From Colwellia sp. PAMC 20917 (lineage in GTDB: Bacteria; Pseudomonadota; Gammaproteobacteria; Enterobacterales; Alteromonadaceae): a stretch of DNA of 64,000 bases. Positions 40,295 to 50,844 of this stretch are shown piece after piece; the first letter of the stretch is position 1; every line of letters starts with the position of its first letter. The position numbers and the translations under genes are program-made. The stretch spans positions 1,054,001-1,118,000 of the forward strand of contig NZ_CP014944.1 in assembly GCF_001767295.1 (NCBI RefSeq), read 5' to 3'. The notes beneath the pieces were generated by a model. It had not been told where the DNA came from and did not search any database. It was given only the letters and a program-made list of their open reading frames with translations.

Positions 40295-41617
40295 CTAATA
40301 TCGTTGCTTATCAGCGTTTGAACGCTTTGTTTTAACAATCCTAATTTGTTTATCATGCTTTTCGTTTGAACGATGTCTTTTAGAACGAATTGAAGTATCC
40401 GCTGAACGATAAGCCTGCTGCTTGGCAATTTTTTTATCGATGCTAGTGGCAAGCTTTTTGGGCTTTTCTTTATTTACAGTTCGACTTGCTCGGTAAACCT
40501 TTTCAGCTTTAGCTTTTTTAGACTGATCATAAGTTCTATGCTGTCTTGATGTCGGTTTTGATACAGGTTTAGAAAAAGCATTTGTCGCCTTATCAGTTAT
40601 ACGGTTTACTCGTCGAGCGTTTTCATTGGGCTTGTGCCTTATGGTAGATACCGCTCGCTTGGTATTACCTTGTAGCTTATTATGCACGACAGCATGATTT
40701 CTCTTGCTAGATTCATTGCTCCTTACACGTTTGTCCTTATACTTAACGCGAGTATGCTTGTTTCGATATGCGACACCTTTACGGTGAACTGGCTGGTGTC
40801 TCCAACGTTTAGCATAGCCACCATTAGCAATTAAGTGACGAGGACGCTGTTCATAGTAGCGATATGAAGAACGACGAGTATTCGCTACAACCACCTGGCG
40901 ACTATGCCAATGAAAAGCACTAAAAAAATAATCAAACGAAATATGAACGCCAGCATGCCAATAAAAAGGATTGGAGCGACTTACATAAACACTTCGATGT
41001 GGTTGCCAGTAAACAGGAGGATAAGATGACCAATGCCAAGCACCATAAACCATGCGTGTATCATAATATGGCACATAAACAATCTCCTTTTCTCTTGCTT
41101 CAATAACAATATTACTGTCTTGATAGCTAACCTCCATATTATCCATTTCACCAAGGTTTCCGGCAAGTTGAGCTTGCTTTCTTAACCGTTGAATACTTGC
41201 TAATAATATCGACTCATCTTGTAAAAAAGCATCACCGAGCTGTTGAGTCCATGCTAAATCTTCACTAAGTCGGCTAAGAATACGCTCAAAAGGCACTAAT
41301 GCTTTAACACTGGCATCCCAATTAAAATCTTTTACCGCTTGAGCCACTTGCTCAGTATTTAGCCTAGTGTTTTTCTTTAGCCAGCGATGGGCTTCGATTA
41401 TTTCAATGGGATAGGTAGCAGCAATTAAGATATGAGTTAATAGGCTGTCGGGATAAAGTGCAATAGGTGCTAGCATTTGTGCTAATTCAGCTTCACTAAA
41501 TAGCTGCTGCTCTTGTTGCACTTGTTGCTGAAGCGCTGATTGTGCGGGCTGGTACTCAGCGAATAAATTAAAGCTAACTAAGGCAGCAAAGCTGAATAAA
41601 AACGTGACTTTTTTCAT
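40295..41617 (-). CDS. DUF3300 secreted protein with basic C-terminal tail
   Basis: 440 residues with a signal peptide (cleavage near residue 20, LFA-EYQ). The DUF3300 domain spans about 40-260: LAQMLAPIALYPDSLLTHILIAATYP-like core, a WPxxVKALxxFP-like segment (WDASVKALVPFERIL) and VYVPYYDTRMVYG. Residues 270-440 are extremely rich in Lys, Arg, Ser and His and look disordered; such a tail could bind nucleic acid or polyanionic surface polymers, which is inference. Function of DUF3300 proteins is unknown. Confidence 0.85.
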   Translation of the reverse strand: MKKVTFLFSFAALVSFNLFAEYQPAQSALQQQVQQEQQLFSEAELAQMLAPIALYPDSLLTHILIAATYPIEIIEAHRWLKKNTRLNTEQVAQAVKDFNWDASVKALVPFERILSRLSEDLAWTQQLGDAFLQDESILLASIQRLRKQAQLAGNLGEMDNMEVSYQDSNIVIEAREKEIVYVPYYDTRMVYGAWHWSSYPPVYWQPHRSVYVSRSNPFYWHAGVHISFDYFFSAFHWHSRQVVVANTRRSSYRYYEQRPRHLIANGGYAKRWRHQPVHRKGVAYRNKHTRVKYKDKRVRSNESSKRNHAVVHNKLQGNTKRAVSTIRHKPNENARRVNRITDKATNAFSKPVSKPTSRQHRTYDQSKKAKAEKVYRASRTVNKEKPKKLATSIDKKIAKQQAYRSADTSIRSKRHRSNEKHDKQIRIVKTKRSNADKQRY

Positions 41618-41722
41618 CGTTATAATCCTTATGACTAATTCTAGAACACAAAGATAACAACACTAAACTGAACGTAACCTGAACAGCTTCCTCGGTTATT
41701 TGTTAACAAAGCTTACAAAGGC

Positions 41723-43060
41723 TTAAAAGATCAGTGTAAAAACAGCACCATTCAGTGTTGTTGAGTTGCTGATGGTTAATTGGCCTTGATAACTACTGAC
41801 TAAATCATTAACAATAGCCAAACCAATACCATGACCGGCTTGATAGGTGTCTGCTCTGCCACCACGCGATAAAATAATTTCGCGTTGAGATGCTTCGATA
41901 CCCGCGCCATCATCGGCAATTTCAATCGTTAATATTTTTGCAGAACTAATCACGCTAATGGCAATTTTTTGCTTAGCCGCTTTACAGGCGTTATCGAGAA
42001 GGTTTCCTAAAATCTCCATTAAATCGGCTTCATCACCCTTAAATATCGCACTTGCATCAACATTGACGGCAAATGATAAATTCTTATCATGATATATTTT
42101 CGCTAACGTGCTGATCAGCTTGTCAACTACGGGCTTAATTTTCACGCCTAAATGCCATGAAGACTGCCCGGCACTTTGAGCTCTTTTAAGTTGATGTTCA
42201 ATGATGTTATTAATTAATGTTAATTGTTCACCAGCGCTTGCTGAAATATCCTGTTGGCTTTGAATAACGGCCAGTGGATTTTTAAGGCTATGCGCTAAGT
42301 CTGACAAGGCATTACGATAGCGTTTTCGTTGATTTTCTTCCAATGCCAGTAAGGCGTTTAGTTGCTGCGTCACCGGTTGTAATTCAAGAGGATAGTTGGC
42401 ATCTAAGGCTTTCTTTTGCCCTTTCTCTATATGCTCAAGCTCTTGAGATAATACGGTTAATGGTTTTAAGGTCCATAACAACCAGAAAATTTGTACAAAA
42501 ACAAAGACAACCATTAATGCCAGCAACCATGCCCATAATGTTTTTTCAAAGTCATTGAGGGCGTTTAACAAGGCTCGTTGGTCTTTTATCAGGTGCAGTG
42601 TTATTTCAAAGTCTTGGCCGTTATCAGAAAAACTCGCACTAAAGCTATAAAGTAGATGAGGACTGTCCGCTAGGCTTATTTTTGAAATCAGTGTTTGCCC
42701 AACATCAGGCGATGGTAATACCGCCGTTAGAGACAAGGTTAGCAGAGATTGTGATTGCCAAAGTATTTGGTTTTTTATCGCGCCTATTTGCGTTTCTTGT
42801 GACCGTTTGGTAATTAAGGCATACAAGCCTGATTGGTTAATATTGAATTGGTTTTCTAGTAAGAGCTCCGGGATTAACAAGAGATTATTTTCAACTTCTG
42901 CCACAGTAAAAATAGAATAACTATAGGCTTTTAACTCGTTTTTCAACGCTACATTTAATTGCCGTTCAAAGGCATTCGATAAGGTTAAGCCAATAATAGG
43001 CAGCATCACTACCGTCATCGCTAACGTACTTAATAATAATCGAACTTTTAAAGAGTTCAT
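41723..43060 (-). CDS. PhoQ-like sensor histidine kinase
   Basis: 445 residues: first membrane helix 8-28, periplasmic sensor about 30-170, second helix about 172-195, HAMP-like linker, dimerisation domain with phospho-accepting His257 in DLAHSLKNPLAVIQS, and an ATPase domain with the N box (EILGNLLDNACKAA), G1 DDGAGI and G2 GHGIGLAIV. The HSLKNPLAV box is PhoQ-like. It lies 26 nt after the response regulator gene. The sensed signal (divalent cations, peptides or other) is unproven. Confidence 0.9.
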   Translation of the reverse strand: MNSLKVRLLLSTLAMTVVMLPIIGLTLSNAFERQLNVALKNELKAYSYSIFTVAEVENNLLLIPELLLENQFNINQSGLYALITKRSQETQIGAIKNQILWQSQSLLTLSLTAVLPSPDVGQTLISKISLADSPHLLYSFSASFSDNGQDFEITLHLIKDQRALLNALNDFEKTLWAWLLALMVVFVFVQIFWLLWTLKPLTVLSQELEHIEKGQKKALDANYPLELQPVTQQLNALLALEENQRKRYRNALSDLAHSLKNPLAVIQSQQDISASAGEQLTLINNIIEHQLKRAQSAGQSSWHLGVKIKPVVDKLISTLAKIYHDKNLSFAVNVDASAIFKGDEADLMEILGNLLDNACKAAKQKIAISVISSAKILTIEIADDGAGIEASQREIILSRGGRADTYQAGHGIGLAIVNDLVSSYQGQLTISNSTTLNGAVFTLIF

Positions 43061-43086
43061 TTACTTGGTATATCCACGTGACCTCA

Positions 43087-43761
43087 TTAATCTAACCGCT
43101 TTAATTTATAGCCATGACCGCGCAAGGTTTCGATAAAACCATAGCTATTATCTGGGTCGAGTTTTTTTCTTAAGCGCCTGATAAATACTTCAATAACATT
43201 TGAATCGAGATCGAAGTCTTGGTCATAAATATGTTCAGTCAGTGTTGCCTTTGACGTCACTTCGTCAAGGTGAAGCATCATATACTCAAGTAACTTATAT
43301 TCTGAACTACTTAACTTTATTGCCTTATTATCGACTTCAACCTGCAAACTTTTGGTATTAAGACTTAACGGGCCATTCTTTATTAATGGACTTGCTTGCC
43401 CTGCAGAACGTCTGATCAGTGCATTTAAGCGGGCGAGTAATTCTTCGGCTTGAAAAGGCTTGGTTAAATAATCATCGGCTCCGGCATCTAAACCGGCCAC
43501 TTTATCTTGCCAACTATCTCTTGCAGTTAACACCAAAATGGGAAAGTCGATATTTTTTTCACGTAGAGATCTAATCACACTGATACCGTCTATTATAGGT
43601 AAACCAACATCTATAATAGCAGCGTCGTATGGATATTCTTGCCCTTGAAATAAGCCTGTTTCGCCATCACTCGCCACATCGACTAGATAATGAGCGGCAG
43701 TTAAGTGGGCATATAGGTTTTGCTGTAAAGCAATATCGTCTTCAATAAATAACAACCGCAT
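43087..43761 (-). CDS. OmpR/PhoP-family response regulator
   Basis: 224 residues from ATG 43761, nine nt after a strong GGAGG; an in-frame GTG three codons earlier is too close to that site. Receiver domain with acidic pocket E7-D8-D9, phospho-acceptor Asp51 and Lys of LTKPF. The winged-helix DNA-binding domain ends FIETLRGHGYKLKRLD. Most like PhoP. Its Shine-Dalgarno lies in the end of the PepSY gene, indicating one operon PepSY-regulator-kinase. Confidence 0.92.
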   Translation of the reverse strand: MRLLFIEDDIALQQNLYAHLTAAHYLVDVASDGETGLFQGQEYPYDAAIIDVGLPIIDGISVIRSLREKNIDFPILVLTARDSWQDKVAGLDAGADDYLTKPFQAEELLARLNALIRRSAGQASPLIKNGPLSLNTKSLQVEVDNKAIKLSSSEYKLLEYMMLHLDEVTSKATLTEHIYDQDFDLDSNVIEVFIRRLRKKLDPDNSYGFIETLRGHGYKLKRLD

Positions 43762-43766
43762 AGTGA

Positions 43767-44054
43767 TCACCCTCCATTAATCTTCCCTGTCTTAGCATCA
43801 ACATATATAGAAATGATATGACCATCAGTTTTAATTAATTTTACCCGATAACCCGACTTTTTATTCTCAACCTTTAACACTTTTCCACCAAAACGACTTT
43901 TAGCTAATTTTGCGGCATCTTTACTACTTTTCACTTTCAACTGTTGCTGATTATTTTTTTGCATAGTACTTGCTGATACACCCGTTCCTTGAGCCATTGC
44001 ATCAATAGAAAGTATCGCGATAAAAAGAAAAACTAACGGTAAAGCAAATTTCAT
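43767..44054 (-). CDS. Small exported PepSY-domain protein
   Basis: 95 residues from ATG 44054 (GGAA upstream). Signal peptide to about residue 21 (DAMA-QG), then one PepSY domain (SSKDAAKLAKSRFGGKVLKV ... HIISIYVDAKTGKI, abridged). PepSY proteins beside PhoPQ-like systems are common in marine and Pseudomonas species and may inhibit proteases or tune the sensor. The stop lies 5 nt before the regulator ATG. Confidence 0.85.
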   Translation of the reverse strand: MKFALPLVFLFIAILSIDAMAQGTGVSASTMQKNNQQQLKVKSSKDAAKLAKSRFGGKVLKVENKKSGYRVKLIKTDGHIISIYVDAKTGKINGG

Positions 44055-44310
44055 GGTTATTCCAAAGACAAAGTTAAAAGTGAGTCTAACTATACATAGC
44101 CATAGCTTATTTAAAATTATATACCTTGGCAACTGAATATCAGCTGAACATTCCTTTAAAGCCGCTATATCGATTTTATAACGTGGGGGTAACTGGAGTT
44201 CCCGCGGATAAATCAACAGATATATCAAAGCTTACCAATAAAGTGTTCAGCTTACATTCATCTTTACTGCGCTTTAATAGCAACACTAAACAAAGCCGGT
44301 AGGATATATT

Positions 44311-45159
44311 ATGTTAATAAATAATAAAGCAGCGAAGTCAGTTCGCGCGAATTCACTTAAAAAAATAATGTTATTGATAACCTTTAGCGTATTACCTTTA
44401 ACTCATGTCACTGCCAGCGAATTAAAGGTTTTACCCGCTAGTGTTTCTCAAGGAGCACTTAAACACAGTATCACTGAGTCACAGCGAAAAAGAATAATTG
44501 CAACGAATAAGCTAGCCGAGCTATCCGATCAAGTCAGCGGCAAAGCGAATGCCAACATAAGAGGCTCTACACTTAATAATCAAGCCAAGAACACTGCACA
44601 AGTAAAAAGTGGTGAAGCCACACAAAAAGTGAGTAACCACTATGATCAACAGTTCAGTATTTATAGTGCGGCTAGTTTTCTGCAAGAAGATTATGACAGA
44701 GATGGCTATTATCAAACTTTCAGTGTGACTTTTGATGCAGACGTATATAGCTATAGCGAAAATCACCTCGCCGAAGTGTATGCTTTACTCTATCTCAGTA
44801 AAAATGGTGGCCCTTGGCAGCACTATTTCACCACAGATAATTTTCTTATAGAAGGTGATACTGATGCCGATGAATACGAAGTAATTTCTACATTTATGTC
44901 GGGCTATGAAAGTGATCACTACGATGTGTTAATCGACTTATATCAAGTCGGTTATCAGGGGATCGCTGCGAGTTACAGTGCGGATGACAATAACGCGTTA
45001 TACGCACTGCCGTTAGAGAGTGCTGAGTATGACCAGGCTTATACTGAAGTCATCGAAGTAATAGAAGTCGTCGAGATCAGACAAACTCATGGCGGCAGTC
45101 TGTTTGGCTTATTATTGGTATTACTCAGTGGTCTACTTATGCGAGTAAAGCGCCATTAA
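44311..45159 (+). CDS. Choice-of-anchor H family protein (GlyGly-CTERM)
   Basis: 282 residues. Signal peptide to about residue 36 (VTA-SEL), a mature domain rich in Asp and Tyr with repeats of Y-x-x-x-x-L-Y/D segments typical of choice-of-anchor H proteins, and a C-terminal sorting tail: GGS at residues 261-263, a hydrophobic helix and a basic end RVKRH. The GlyGly-CTERM signal is processed by rhombosortase in Shewanella, Vibrio and Colwellia relatives, leading to surface display or release through type II secretion. No rhombosortase gene is in the window. Confidence 0.82.
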   Translation: MLINNKAAKSVRANSLKKIMLLITFSVLPLTHVTASELKVLPASVSQGALKHSITESQRKRIIATNKLAELSDQVSGKANANIRGSTLNNQAKNTAQVKSGEATQKVSNHYDQQFSIYSAASFLQEDYDRDGYYQTFSVTFDADVYSYSENHLAEVYALLYLSKNGGPWQHYFTTDNFLIEGDTDADEYEVISTFMSGYESDHYDVLIDLYQVGYQGIAASYSADDNNALYALPLESAEYDQAYTEVIEVIEVVEIRQTHGGSLFGLLLVLLSGLLMRVKRH

Positions 45160-45175
45160 TCATTAGCCAAAAAAA

Positions 45176-45209
45176 CAAAAAAGCCACAAACAAGTTTGTG
45201 GCTTTTTTA
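45176..45209. terminator. Bidirectional rho-independent terminator
   Basis: Stem of up to 14 bp (AAAAAGCCACAAAC with its complement, 45178-45207) flanked by A and T runs. It lies between the convergent anchor H gene and dnaJ. Confidence 0.9.
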
Positions 45210-45254
45210 ATGTCTATATTTTAACAAGCTTTTAGCTCATCGAATGGCAGTACT

Positions 45255-46391
45255 TTAGCTTTTCAGGTCATCAAAAAACTTTTTAACGCCATCAAAGAAG
45301 CCGGTCTCTTTAGGGCTATGCTTTATGGTGCTTTTACCCATCTTTTCGTCTAACTGACGTAATAAATCTGCTTGATCGCCAGACAAGTTAACCGGTGTTT
45401 CTAGAACAACTTTACACATCAAGTCGCCTATTGAGTGGCTGCGTACTGATTTAACACCTTTACCACGTAAACGGAACATTTTACCCGTTTGCGTTTCTTT
45501 AGGTATTTTCAGCTTCACTTTACCTTCAAGTGTTGGTACTTCTATTTCGCCACCCAATGCTGCTGTGGTAAAGCTAATAGGGACTTCACAATAAAGGTTG
45601 TTTTCATCACGGACAAATATTTTATGGTCACGTACATTTGCTTGTACATATAAATCACCTGCAGGTGCACCATGTTCACCAGCTTCACCTTCGCCTGACA
45701 AGCGAATTCTGTCACCTGTATCTACACCTGGCGGTATTTTCACTGAAAGTGTTTTAGTTTTTTCAACTCGGCCTTGACCGCGACATGAAGTACAAGGGCT
45801 AGCAATAACTTTACCTTTACCACTACATGTTGGACAAGTCTGTTGAACAGCAAACAAACCTTGACGCATTTGTACCTGACCATGACCATGACAAGTGGTA
45901 CAAGATTTTGCACTGGTACCTTTTTTAGCGCCAGAGCCATCACAAGGCTCACAACTAACAAAAGTTGGTACTTTAATTTCTAAGGTTTTACCCCGAACAG
46001 CATCTTCAAGACTTAACTCTAGGTTGTAGCGAAGATCTGAACCTCGTTGTTGACGTTGCTGACGTCCGCCACCGCGGCCACCACCAAAAATATCACCAAA
46101 AATATCACCAAAATCTTGACCGAAGCCTCCACCACCATGACCACCGCCACCGCCATGACCACCTTGTTCAAATGCAGCATGACCATATTGGTCAAACGCA
46201 GCACGCTTTTGGTCGTCATTTAGAATTTCATAAGCTTCTTTAACTTCTTTAAATAGCTCTTCTTTGTCTTTATCACCGGCATTACGGTCAGGATGAAGCT
46301 TCATCGCTAAACGTTTGTAGGCTTTTTTGATATCACGCTCAGACGCATCTTTAGATACTTCTAGCACTTCATAATAATCGCGTTTTGACAT
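45255..46391 (-). CDS. dnaJ: Chaperone protein DnaJ
   Basis: 378 residues. J domain with HPD (LHPDRNAG), Gly-rich segment with GGGHGGGG and DIFGDIFGG motifs, four CxxCxGxG zinc repeats ([32 protein letters not shown]), and the C-terminal client-binding domains. Stimulates DnaK ATPase and presents unfolded clients. It is 156 nt downstream of dnaK with a hairpin between them. Confidence 0.97.
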   Translation of the reverse strand: MSKRDYYEVLEVSKDASERDIKKAYKRLAMKLHPDRNAGDKDKEELFKEVKEAYEILNDDQKRAAFDQYGHAAFEQGGHGGGGGHGGGGFGQDFGDIFGDIFGGGRGGGRQQRQQRGSDLRYNLELSLEDAVRGKTLEIKVPTFVSCEPCDGSGAKKGTSAKSCTTCHGHGQVQMRQGLFAVQQTCPTCSGKGKVIASPCTSCRGQGRVEKTKTLSVKIPPGVDTGDRIRLSGEGEAGEHGAPAGDLYVQANVRDHKIFVRDENNLYCEVPISFTTAALGGEIEVPTLEGKVKLKIPKETQTGKMFRLRGKGVKSVRSHSIGDLMCKVVLETPVNLSGDQADLLRQLDEKMGKSTIKHSPKETGFFDGVKKFFDDLKS

Positions 46392-46499
46392 AGTGACTTC
46401 TTTTAACTGGTGTTGAAATTTTGGATATTAATTAAGTAAAATGACATTATAAATAGTTAGCTATTTTCAATGGCATTTTATAACGATTTTTAACGTAAG

Positions 46500-46525
46500 A
46501 AGCGCTGGTGTTTAAACCAGCGCTT
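46500..46525 (-). terminator. Hairpin between dnaK and dnaJ (attenuator or weak terminator)
   Basis: 10-bp stem AAGCGCTGGT with ACCAGCGCTT, loop GTTTAA. On the minus strand no proper T-run follows, so partial termination or mRNA processing between dnaK and dnaJ is more likely than a full stop. Confidence 0.5.
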
Positions 46526-46547
46526 ATATATTTTCCGTTATTGAAGA

Positions 46548-48461
46548 CTATTTGTCTTCTTTAACTTCTTCAAATTCAGCGTCAACAACATCGTCATCAG
46601 CTGGCGCAGCGCCGTCTGATTCAGGAGCGCCTTCTTGAGCACCGGCTTTCGCTTGAGCAATTTCCATTAACTTCGCTGATGCTTCGATAACGGCTTGAGA
46701 TTTAGCTTCAATCGCTTCTTTATCGTCGCCTTTGATCTCAGTTTCAAGTTCAGTTAAAGCTGTTTCAATTTTTTCTTTGTCTTCGCTTGGTAAGTCATCG
46801 CCCGCTTCTACAATTTGCTTGCGAGTGGTATGAACTAGACCGTCAGCTTGGTTACGTGCTTTAACTAATTCTTCAAACTTAGCATCTTCATCAGCGTTAG
46901 CTTCTGCGTCACGTACCATTTGTTCTACTTCTTCATCAGATAAACCAGAAGAAGCTTTAATGGTAATCTTCTGTTCTTTACCTGTGTTCTTATCTTTAGC
47001 GGTTACGTGTAAAATACCATCAGCATCAATATCGAAAGTTACTTCAATCTGTGGTGTTCCACGTGGTGCTGCATCGATACCTTCAAGGTTAAATTGACCT
47101 AAAGATTTGTTTGCAGACGCTTGCTTACGCTCACCTTGAACAACATGAACCGTTACCGCAGCTTGATTATCGTCAGCTGTAGAAAAGGTTTGTGACTGTT
47201 TAGTTGGGATAGTGGTGTTTTTATCGATAACTTTCGTCATCACGCCGCCCATTGTTTCGATACCTAATGATAATGGCGTAACGTCTAATAAAAGTACGTC
47301 AGTTACATCACCAGAAAGAACACCTGCTTGTATTGCTGCACCAGCGGCAACGGCTTCATCAGGGTTAACATCTTTACGAGGTTCTTTACCGAAAAATTCT
47401 GTTACTGCTTTTTGTACCATTGGCATGCGTGACTGACCACCAACTAAGATAACATCATTGATATCACTTACTGATAAGTCTGCGTCTTTAAGCGCTTGTG
47501 CTAATGGTATTAACGTTGCTTTAACCATGTCTTCAACTAAAGACTCTAATTTAGCACGCGTTACTTTAATGTTCATGTGCTTAGGGCCGCTGCCGTCAGC
47601 TGTGATGTAAGGTAAGTTAACATCTGTTTGTTGTGCTGAAGAAAGTTCACATTTAGCTTTTTCTGCTGCTTCTTTCAAACGCTGCATTGCAAGAGGATCA
47701 GTCGTTAAATCCATACCTTGGTCTTTCTTAAATTCAGCAACAAGATAGTTGATTAAACGGTTATCAAAATCTTCACCACCTAAGTGAGTATCACCGTTAG
47801 TCGCTAATACTTCAAACGTGTGCTCGCCTTCAACTTCATCAATTTCAATAATTGAAATATCGAAAGTACCACCACCTAAGTCGTAAACAGCAATAACTTT
47901 ATCGCCTTCTTGCTTGTCCATGCCGTAAGCAAGAGCAGCAGCAGTTGGCTCATTGATAATACGTTTAACTTCAAGACCAGCAATACGACCCGCATCTTTA
48001 GTTGCTTGGCGTTGTGAATCATTGAAGTAAGCAGGAACTGTGATTACTGCTTCTGTTACTGCTTCGCCTAAAAAGTCTTCAGCAGTTTTTTTCATTTTCT
48101 TTAAAACTTCAGCTGAAACTTGTGGTGGTGCAACGTTCTTATCACGTGTTGTAACCCAAGCATCACCGTTGTCAGCTTTAACAATACCAAAAGGCATAAT
48201 TTTAATATCACGCTGAACTTCTTCGTCTTCAAAGCGACGACCAATTAAACGCTTAATCGCGTATAATGTATTTTTTGGGTTTGTAACAGATTGGCGTTTA
48301 GCAGGTTGACCTACTAACGTTTCGCCATCTTCTGTGTATGCAATAATTGAAGGAGTTGTACGATCGCCTTCTGCATTTTCAATTACACGTGCTTTGCCGC
48401 CATCTAGTACAGCAACACAAGAGTTTGTTGTCCCTAGGTCAATACCGATTATTTTGCCCAT
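46548..48461 (-). CDS. dnaK: Chaperone protein DnaK (Hsp70)
   Basis: 637 residues. The ATPase domain has [13 protein letters not shown], the [13 protein letters not shown] phosphate-2 motif and the [10 protein letters not shown] adenosine motif. The interdomain linker [19 protein letters not shown], the substrate-binding domain and the acidic EFEEVKEDK tail are all intact. Main Hsp70 of the cell, working with DnaJ and GrpE. GGAG precedes the ATG. A sigma-32-like promoter lies 79-105 nt upstream. Confidence 0.98.
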   Translation of the reverse strand: MGKIIGIDLGTTNSCVAVLDGGKARVIENAEGDRTTPSIIAYTEDGETLVGQPAKRQSVTNPKNTLYAIKRLIGRRFEDEEVQRDIKIMPFGIVKADNGDAWVTTRDKNVAPPQVSAEVLKKMKKTAEDFLGEAVTEAVITVPAYFNDSQRQATKDAGRIAGLEVKRIINEPTAAALAYGMDKQEGDKVIAVYDLGGGTFDISIIEIDEVEGEHTFEVLATNGDTHLGGEDFDNRLINYLVAEFKKDQGMDLTTDPLAMQRLKEAAEKAKCELSSAQQTDVNLPYITADGSGPKHMNIKVTRAKLESLVEDMVKATLIPLAQALKDADLSVSDINDVILVGGQSRMPMVQKAVTEFFGKEPRKDVNPDEAVAAGAAIQAGVLSGDVTDVLLLDVTPLSLGIETMGGVMTKVIDKNTTIPTKQSQTFSTADDNQAAVTVHVVQGERKQASANKSLGQFNLEGIDAAPRGTPQIEVTFDIDADGILHVTAKDKNTGKEQKITIKASSGLSDEEVEQMVRDAEANADEDAKFEELVKARNQADGLVHTTRKQIVEAGDDLPSEDKEKIETALTELETEIKGDDKEAIEAKSQAVIEASAKLMEIAQAKAGAQEGAPESDGAAPADDDVVDAEFEEVKEDK

Positions 48462-48539
48462 CTTGAGGATCTCCGAATACTAATTAAAATAAAGCTTATT
48501 AAAGTAAGATTTTTTAATAAACCTGTTGATGAAACAAAT

Positions 48540-48566
48540 AGTGGGGGCAGTAAAATCCTTTTCAAC
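48540..48566 (-). promoter_or_regulatory. Probable sigma-32 (RpoH) promoter of dnaK
   Basis: On the minus strand: GTTGAA, 13-nt spacer, CCCCCACT. It is close to the sigma-32 consensus CTTGAA-N13-17-CCCCATNT and lies 79 nt before the dnaK start. Confidence 0.75.
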
Positions 48567-48683
48567 TAATTTCCAAGAAAAAAAGTAAATTTATTTCATT
48601 ATTTAGCTATTTGTGAAGATTTTTTTGTTGTTTCACAGCGATAGCGATAAAACGCCTTAATAAAATTGATTTGCCTGCTAAAA

Positions 48684-48732
48684 ACAAAAAAGCGGTAAGA
48701 AGTTTTATAGAAACTTCTTACCGCTTTTTTTA
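48684..48732 (-). terminator. grpE rho-independent terminator
   Basis: Long stem of about 18 bp (AAAAAGCGGTAAGAAGTTT and complement; loop TATAG) with A and T runs. It ends the grpE transcript before dnaK. Confidence 0.92.
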
Positions 48733-48742
48733 ATGATATTTT

Positions 48743-49396
48743 TTATGCTGTGGTATCAACTACCGGAGCAGATTTAGAAACCATTACCATCGCTGGACGA
48801 ATTAAACGGCCATTGAGTTCATAACCTTTTTGCATCACAGCAACAACGGTATTTGGCGCAACGCCTGGAACTTCTTGCATAGACATCGCTTGATGTAATT
48901 CAGGATTAAAAGGTTGGTCTTGTGGATCAACTCCTTTAACGCCAAATTTTTCTAACGAAGCAATTAAACCTTGTAGGGTTAATTCAAGACCTTCAATAAT
49001 GCCGGTATTGTTTTCATCTTCTTTATCTATATTCTGTAACGCACGTTCTAAATTGTCTACTGACACTAACATTTCAGCAGCGAATTTTTCTAAAGCAAAT
49101 TTACGTGCTTTATCGACGTCTTGTGCACTACGGCGGCGAATATTATCAACTTCGGCTTTAGCACGAACTACAGAATCTTTTTGATCTGCAATAGTGGTTT
49201 GCGCTGAAGAAAGGCTTAACTCAAGTTCGTTAATCTTTTCTTGCTCGGCACTAATCACTTCATGGGCATGAATATGTTGAACTTCGACTTGCTCTTCAGC
49301 TTGGTCGATTATTTCTTGCGCCATAATTTCTTCGGGCGTTAAAGCTTCTGTTGATGCTTCAGCTGTATTTTTGTTTTCTGTTGACTCATTAGTCAT
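48743..49396 (-). CDS. grpE: Nucleotide exchange factor GrpE
   Basis: 217 residues from ATG 49396 (GGAG seven nt upstream); an in-frame upstream start would add 12 hydrophobic residues. Acidic N-terminus, long coiled coil (about 45-110), then the GrpE core: [28 protein letters not shown]-like segment and [21 protein letters not shown] at the end. It releases ADP from DnaK. Confidence 0.96.
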   Translation of the reverse strand: MTNESTENKNTAEASTEALTPEEIMAQEIIDQAEEQVEVQHIHAHEVISAEQEKINELELSLSSAQTTIADQKDSVVRAKAEVDNIRRRSAQDVDKARKFALEKFAAEMLVSVDNLERALQNIDKEDENNTGIIEGLELTLQGLIASLEKFGVKGVDPQDQPFNPELHQAMSMQEVPGVAPNTVVAVMQKGYELNGRLIRPAMVMVSKSAPVVDTTA

Positions 49397-49853
49397 GAAA
49401 GCTCCAAAATAAACTAATAATATATTTAACAATATAAAGGTTATATAAATCTGATAACGGTAATTATGGGGACTTCTTGCTACGATTCAAGCTTAAATAC
49501 CAATTTAATTAAGTTTGTTGTTACTGAGCGCTTGTCAGCGTTTTGAGAACAAATATCATTTTTTTATATATAGTCATTCTATTTAAAAGCAATTACCTGC
49601 AGTTATCCCATCGTTTAAAAACGCTTAAAGCTCTATTTTTAAAAGGCTTACAGCCTACATTGTTAGTTTCGAATAAATAAGCATTCTCTTCAATTAATGC
49701 CTTAACCCTAAATATTTTAAATCTCGATAAAAGCGAAAAATTTAATCAAAATGGTAGTCAGTAAATGATTTATAAAAAAGTCAACTTTACAAGCCATGAA
49801 AATACAGCGAAACTATTATTAATCCTAAGATACAAACAACTTACTGCGTAGAC
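49397..49853. other. Divergent grpE-nadK intergenic region
   Basis: 457 nt. Contains the grpE heat-shock promoter near its left end; the rest is AT-rich with no coding frame or RNA gene recognised. The nadK promoter should lie near the right end. Confidence 0.6.
49463..49491 (-). promoter_or_regulatory. Sigma-32 (RpoH) promoter of grpE
   Basis: On the minus strand: CTTGAA (49486-49491), 14-nt spacer, CCCCATAAT (49463-49471). It is an exact match to the heat-shock consensus, 67 nt before the grpE ATG. Confidence 0.9.
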
Positions 49854-50735
49854 ATGAGCAAAATTTATAACACCATAGGTTTAATAGGCAAACCAAATCA
49901 CGAAGGAGCCGGCGCAACAATAACAGCGCTCTATCAATTTCTTACCGGACAAGGTTATCAGGTATTAATTGAAAGCTCAGTTGCCCCATCAATCGATATC
50001 GATAATCTAACGATTAGTACCCTAGTAGAAATTGGTGAACAAGCTGACCTGGCTATAGTCGTGGGCGGTGATGGGTATATGTTAGGTGCCGCGAGGGTTT
50101 TATCATGTTTTGATATCGGTGTTATTGGTGTAAACAGAGGGAACTTAGGCTTTCTTACCGATTTATCGCCCGATGAATTAATTGAACCACTTGAGAAAAT
50201 TTTACGTGGCGAGTCGCGCGCTGAGCAACGTTTTATTATTGAAGCAGAAGTTTATCGCCACGGAAAATTAAAAAGCTCTAACAGTGCAGTCAATGAAGCA
50301 GTGCTACACGCAGGAAAAGTAGCCAGCATGATTGAATTTGAAGTTTATATTGATGGTAGCTTTATGTTCAGCCAACGCTCTGATGGCTTAATTGTGTCAA
50401 CACCTACTGGCTCAACCGCCTATTCAATGTCGGCAGGTGGTCCAATTTTAACACCCAATTTAAATGCCTTATCTTTAGTGCCGATGTTTCCGCACACCCT
50501 AACCAGCAGACCCATAGTCGTCGACGGCAATAGTGAAATAAAATTATTACTCGCCAATGAGAACTATGAAAGCTTACAAGTAAGTTGTGATGGCCATGTT
50601 ATTTTAGCGGTATTACCAGGTGATGAAGTTATTATCAGAAAAAGTGAATATACGCTGAGATTAGTTCATCCTCTAGACCATGACTACTTTAATGTACTGC
50701 GAAGTAAATTAAGTTGGGGCAATAAGCTTTATTAA
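49854..50735 (+). CDS. nadK: NAD kinase
   Basis: 293 residues, as in E. coli. Phosphorylates NAD to [17 protein letters not shown] holds the catalytic Asp motif; [15 protein letters not shown], the [22 protein letters not shown] substrate loop (abridged) and the TLTSRPIVV segment follow. The nadK-recN order beside grpE is conserved in gammaproteobacteria. Confidence 0.96.
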   Translation: MSKIYNTIGLIGKPNHEGAGATITALYQFLTGQGYQVLIESSVAPSIDIDNLTISTLVEIGEQADLAIVVGGDGYMLGAARVLSCFDIGVIGVNRGNLGFLTDLSPDELIEPLEKILRGESRAEQRFIIEAEVYRHGKLKSSNSAVNEAVLHAGKVASMIEFEVYIDGSFMFSQRSDGLIVSTPTGSTAYSMSAGGPILTPNLNALSLVPMFPHTLTSRPIVVDGNSEIKLLLANENYESLQVSCDGHVILAVLPGDEVIIRKSEYTLRLVHPLDHDYFNVLRSKLSWGNKLY

Positions 50736-50804
50736 TTTTTAACAAATTCAAGCTGTTGAATTTTTATTCGATTAACACTTGCACAAAACCACTTTACTGT
50801 ATAA

Positions 50805-50824
50805 ATTAACAGTTATACATATTT
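50805..50824. promoter_or_regulatory. LexA box (SOS operator) of recN
   Basis: TACTGTATAAATTAACAGTT: the essential CTGT-N8-ACAG is perfect, and the flanking T-A and T match the E. coli consensus. It ends 20 nt before the recN ATG, where it would block the promoter. Confidence 0.88.
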
Positions 50825-50844
50825 ATACAGTCAATTGGTTTCTC

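Noticed and set aside
45740-46219. Minus-strand alternative frames inside dnaJ
   Set aside because: Out-of-frame readings of the Gly-rich and Cys-rich dnaJ segment.
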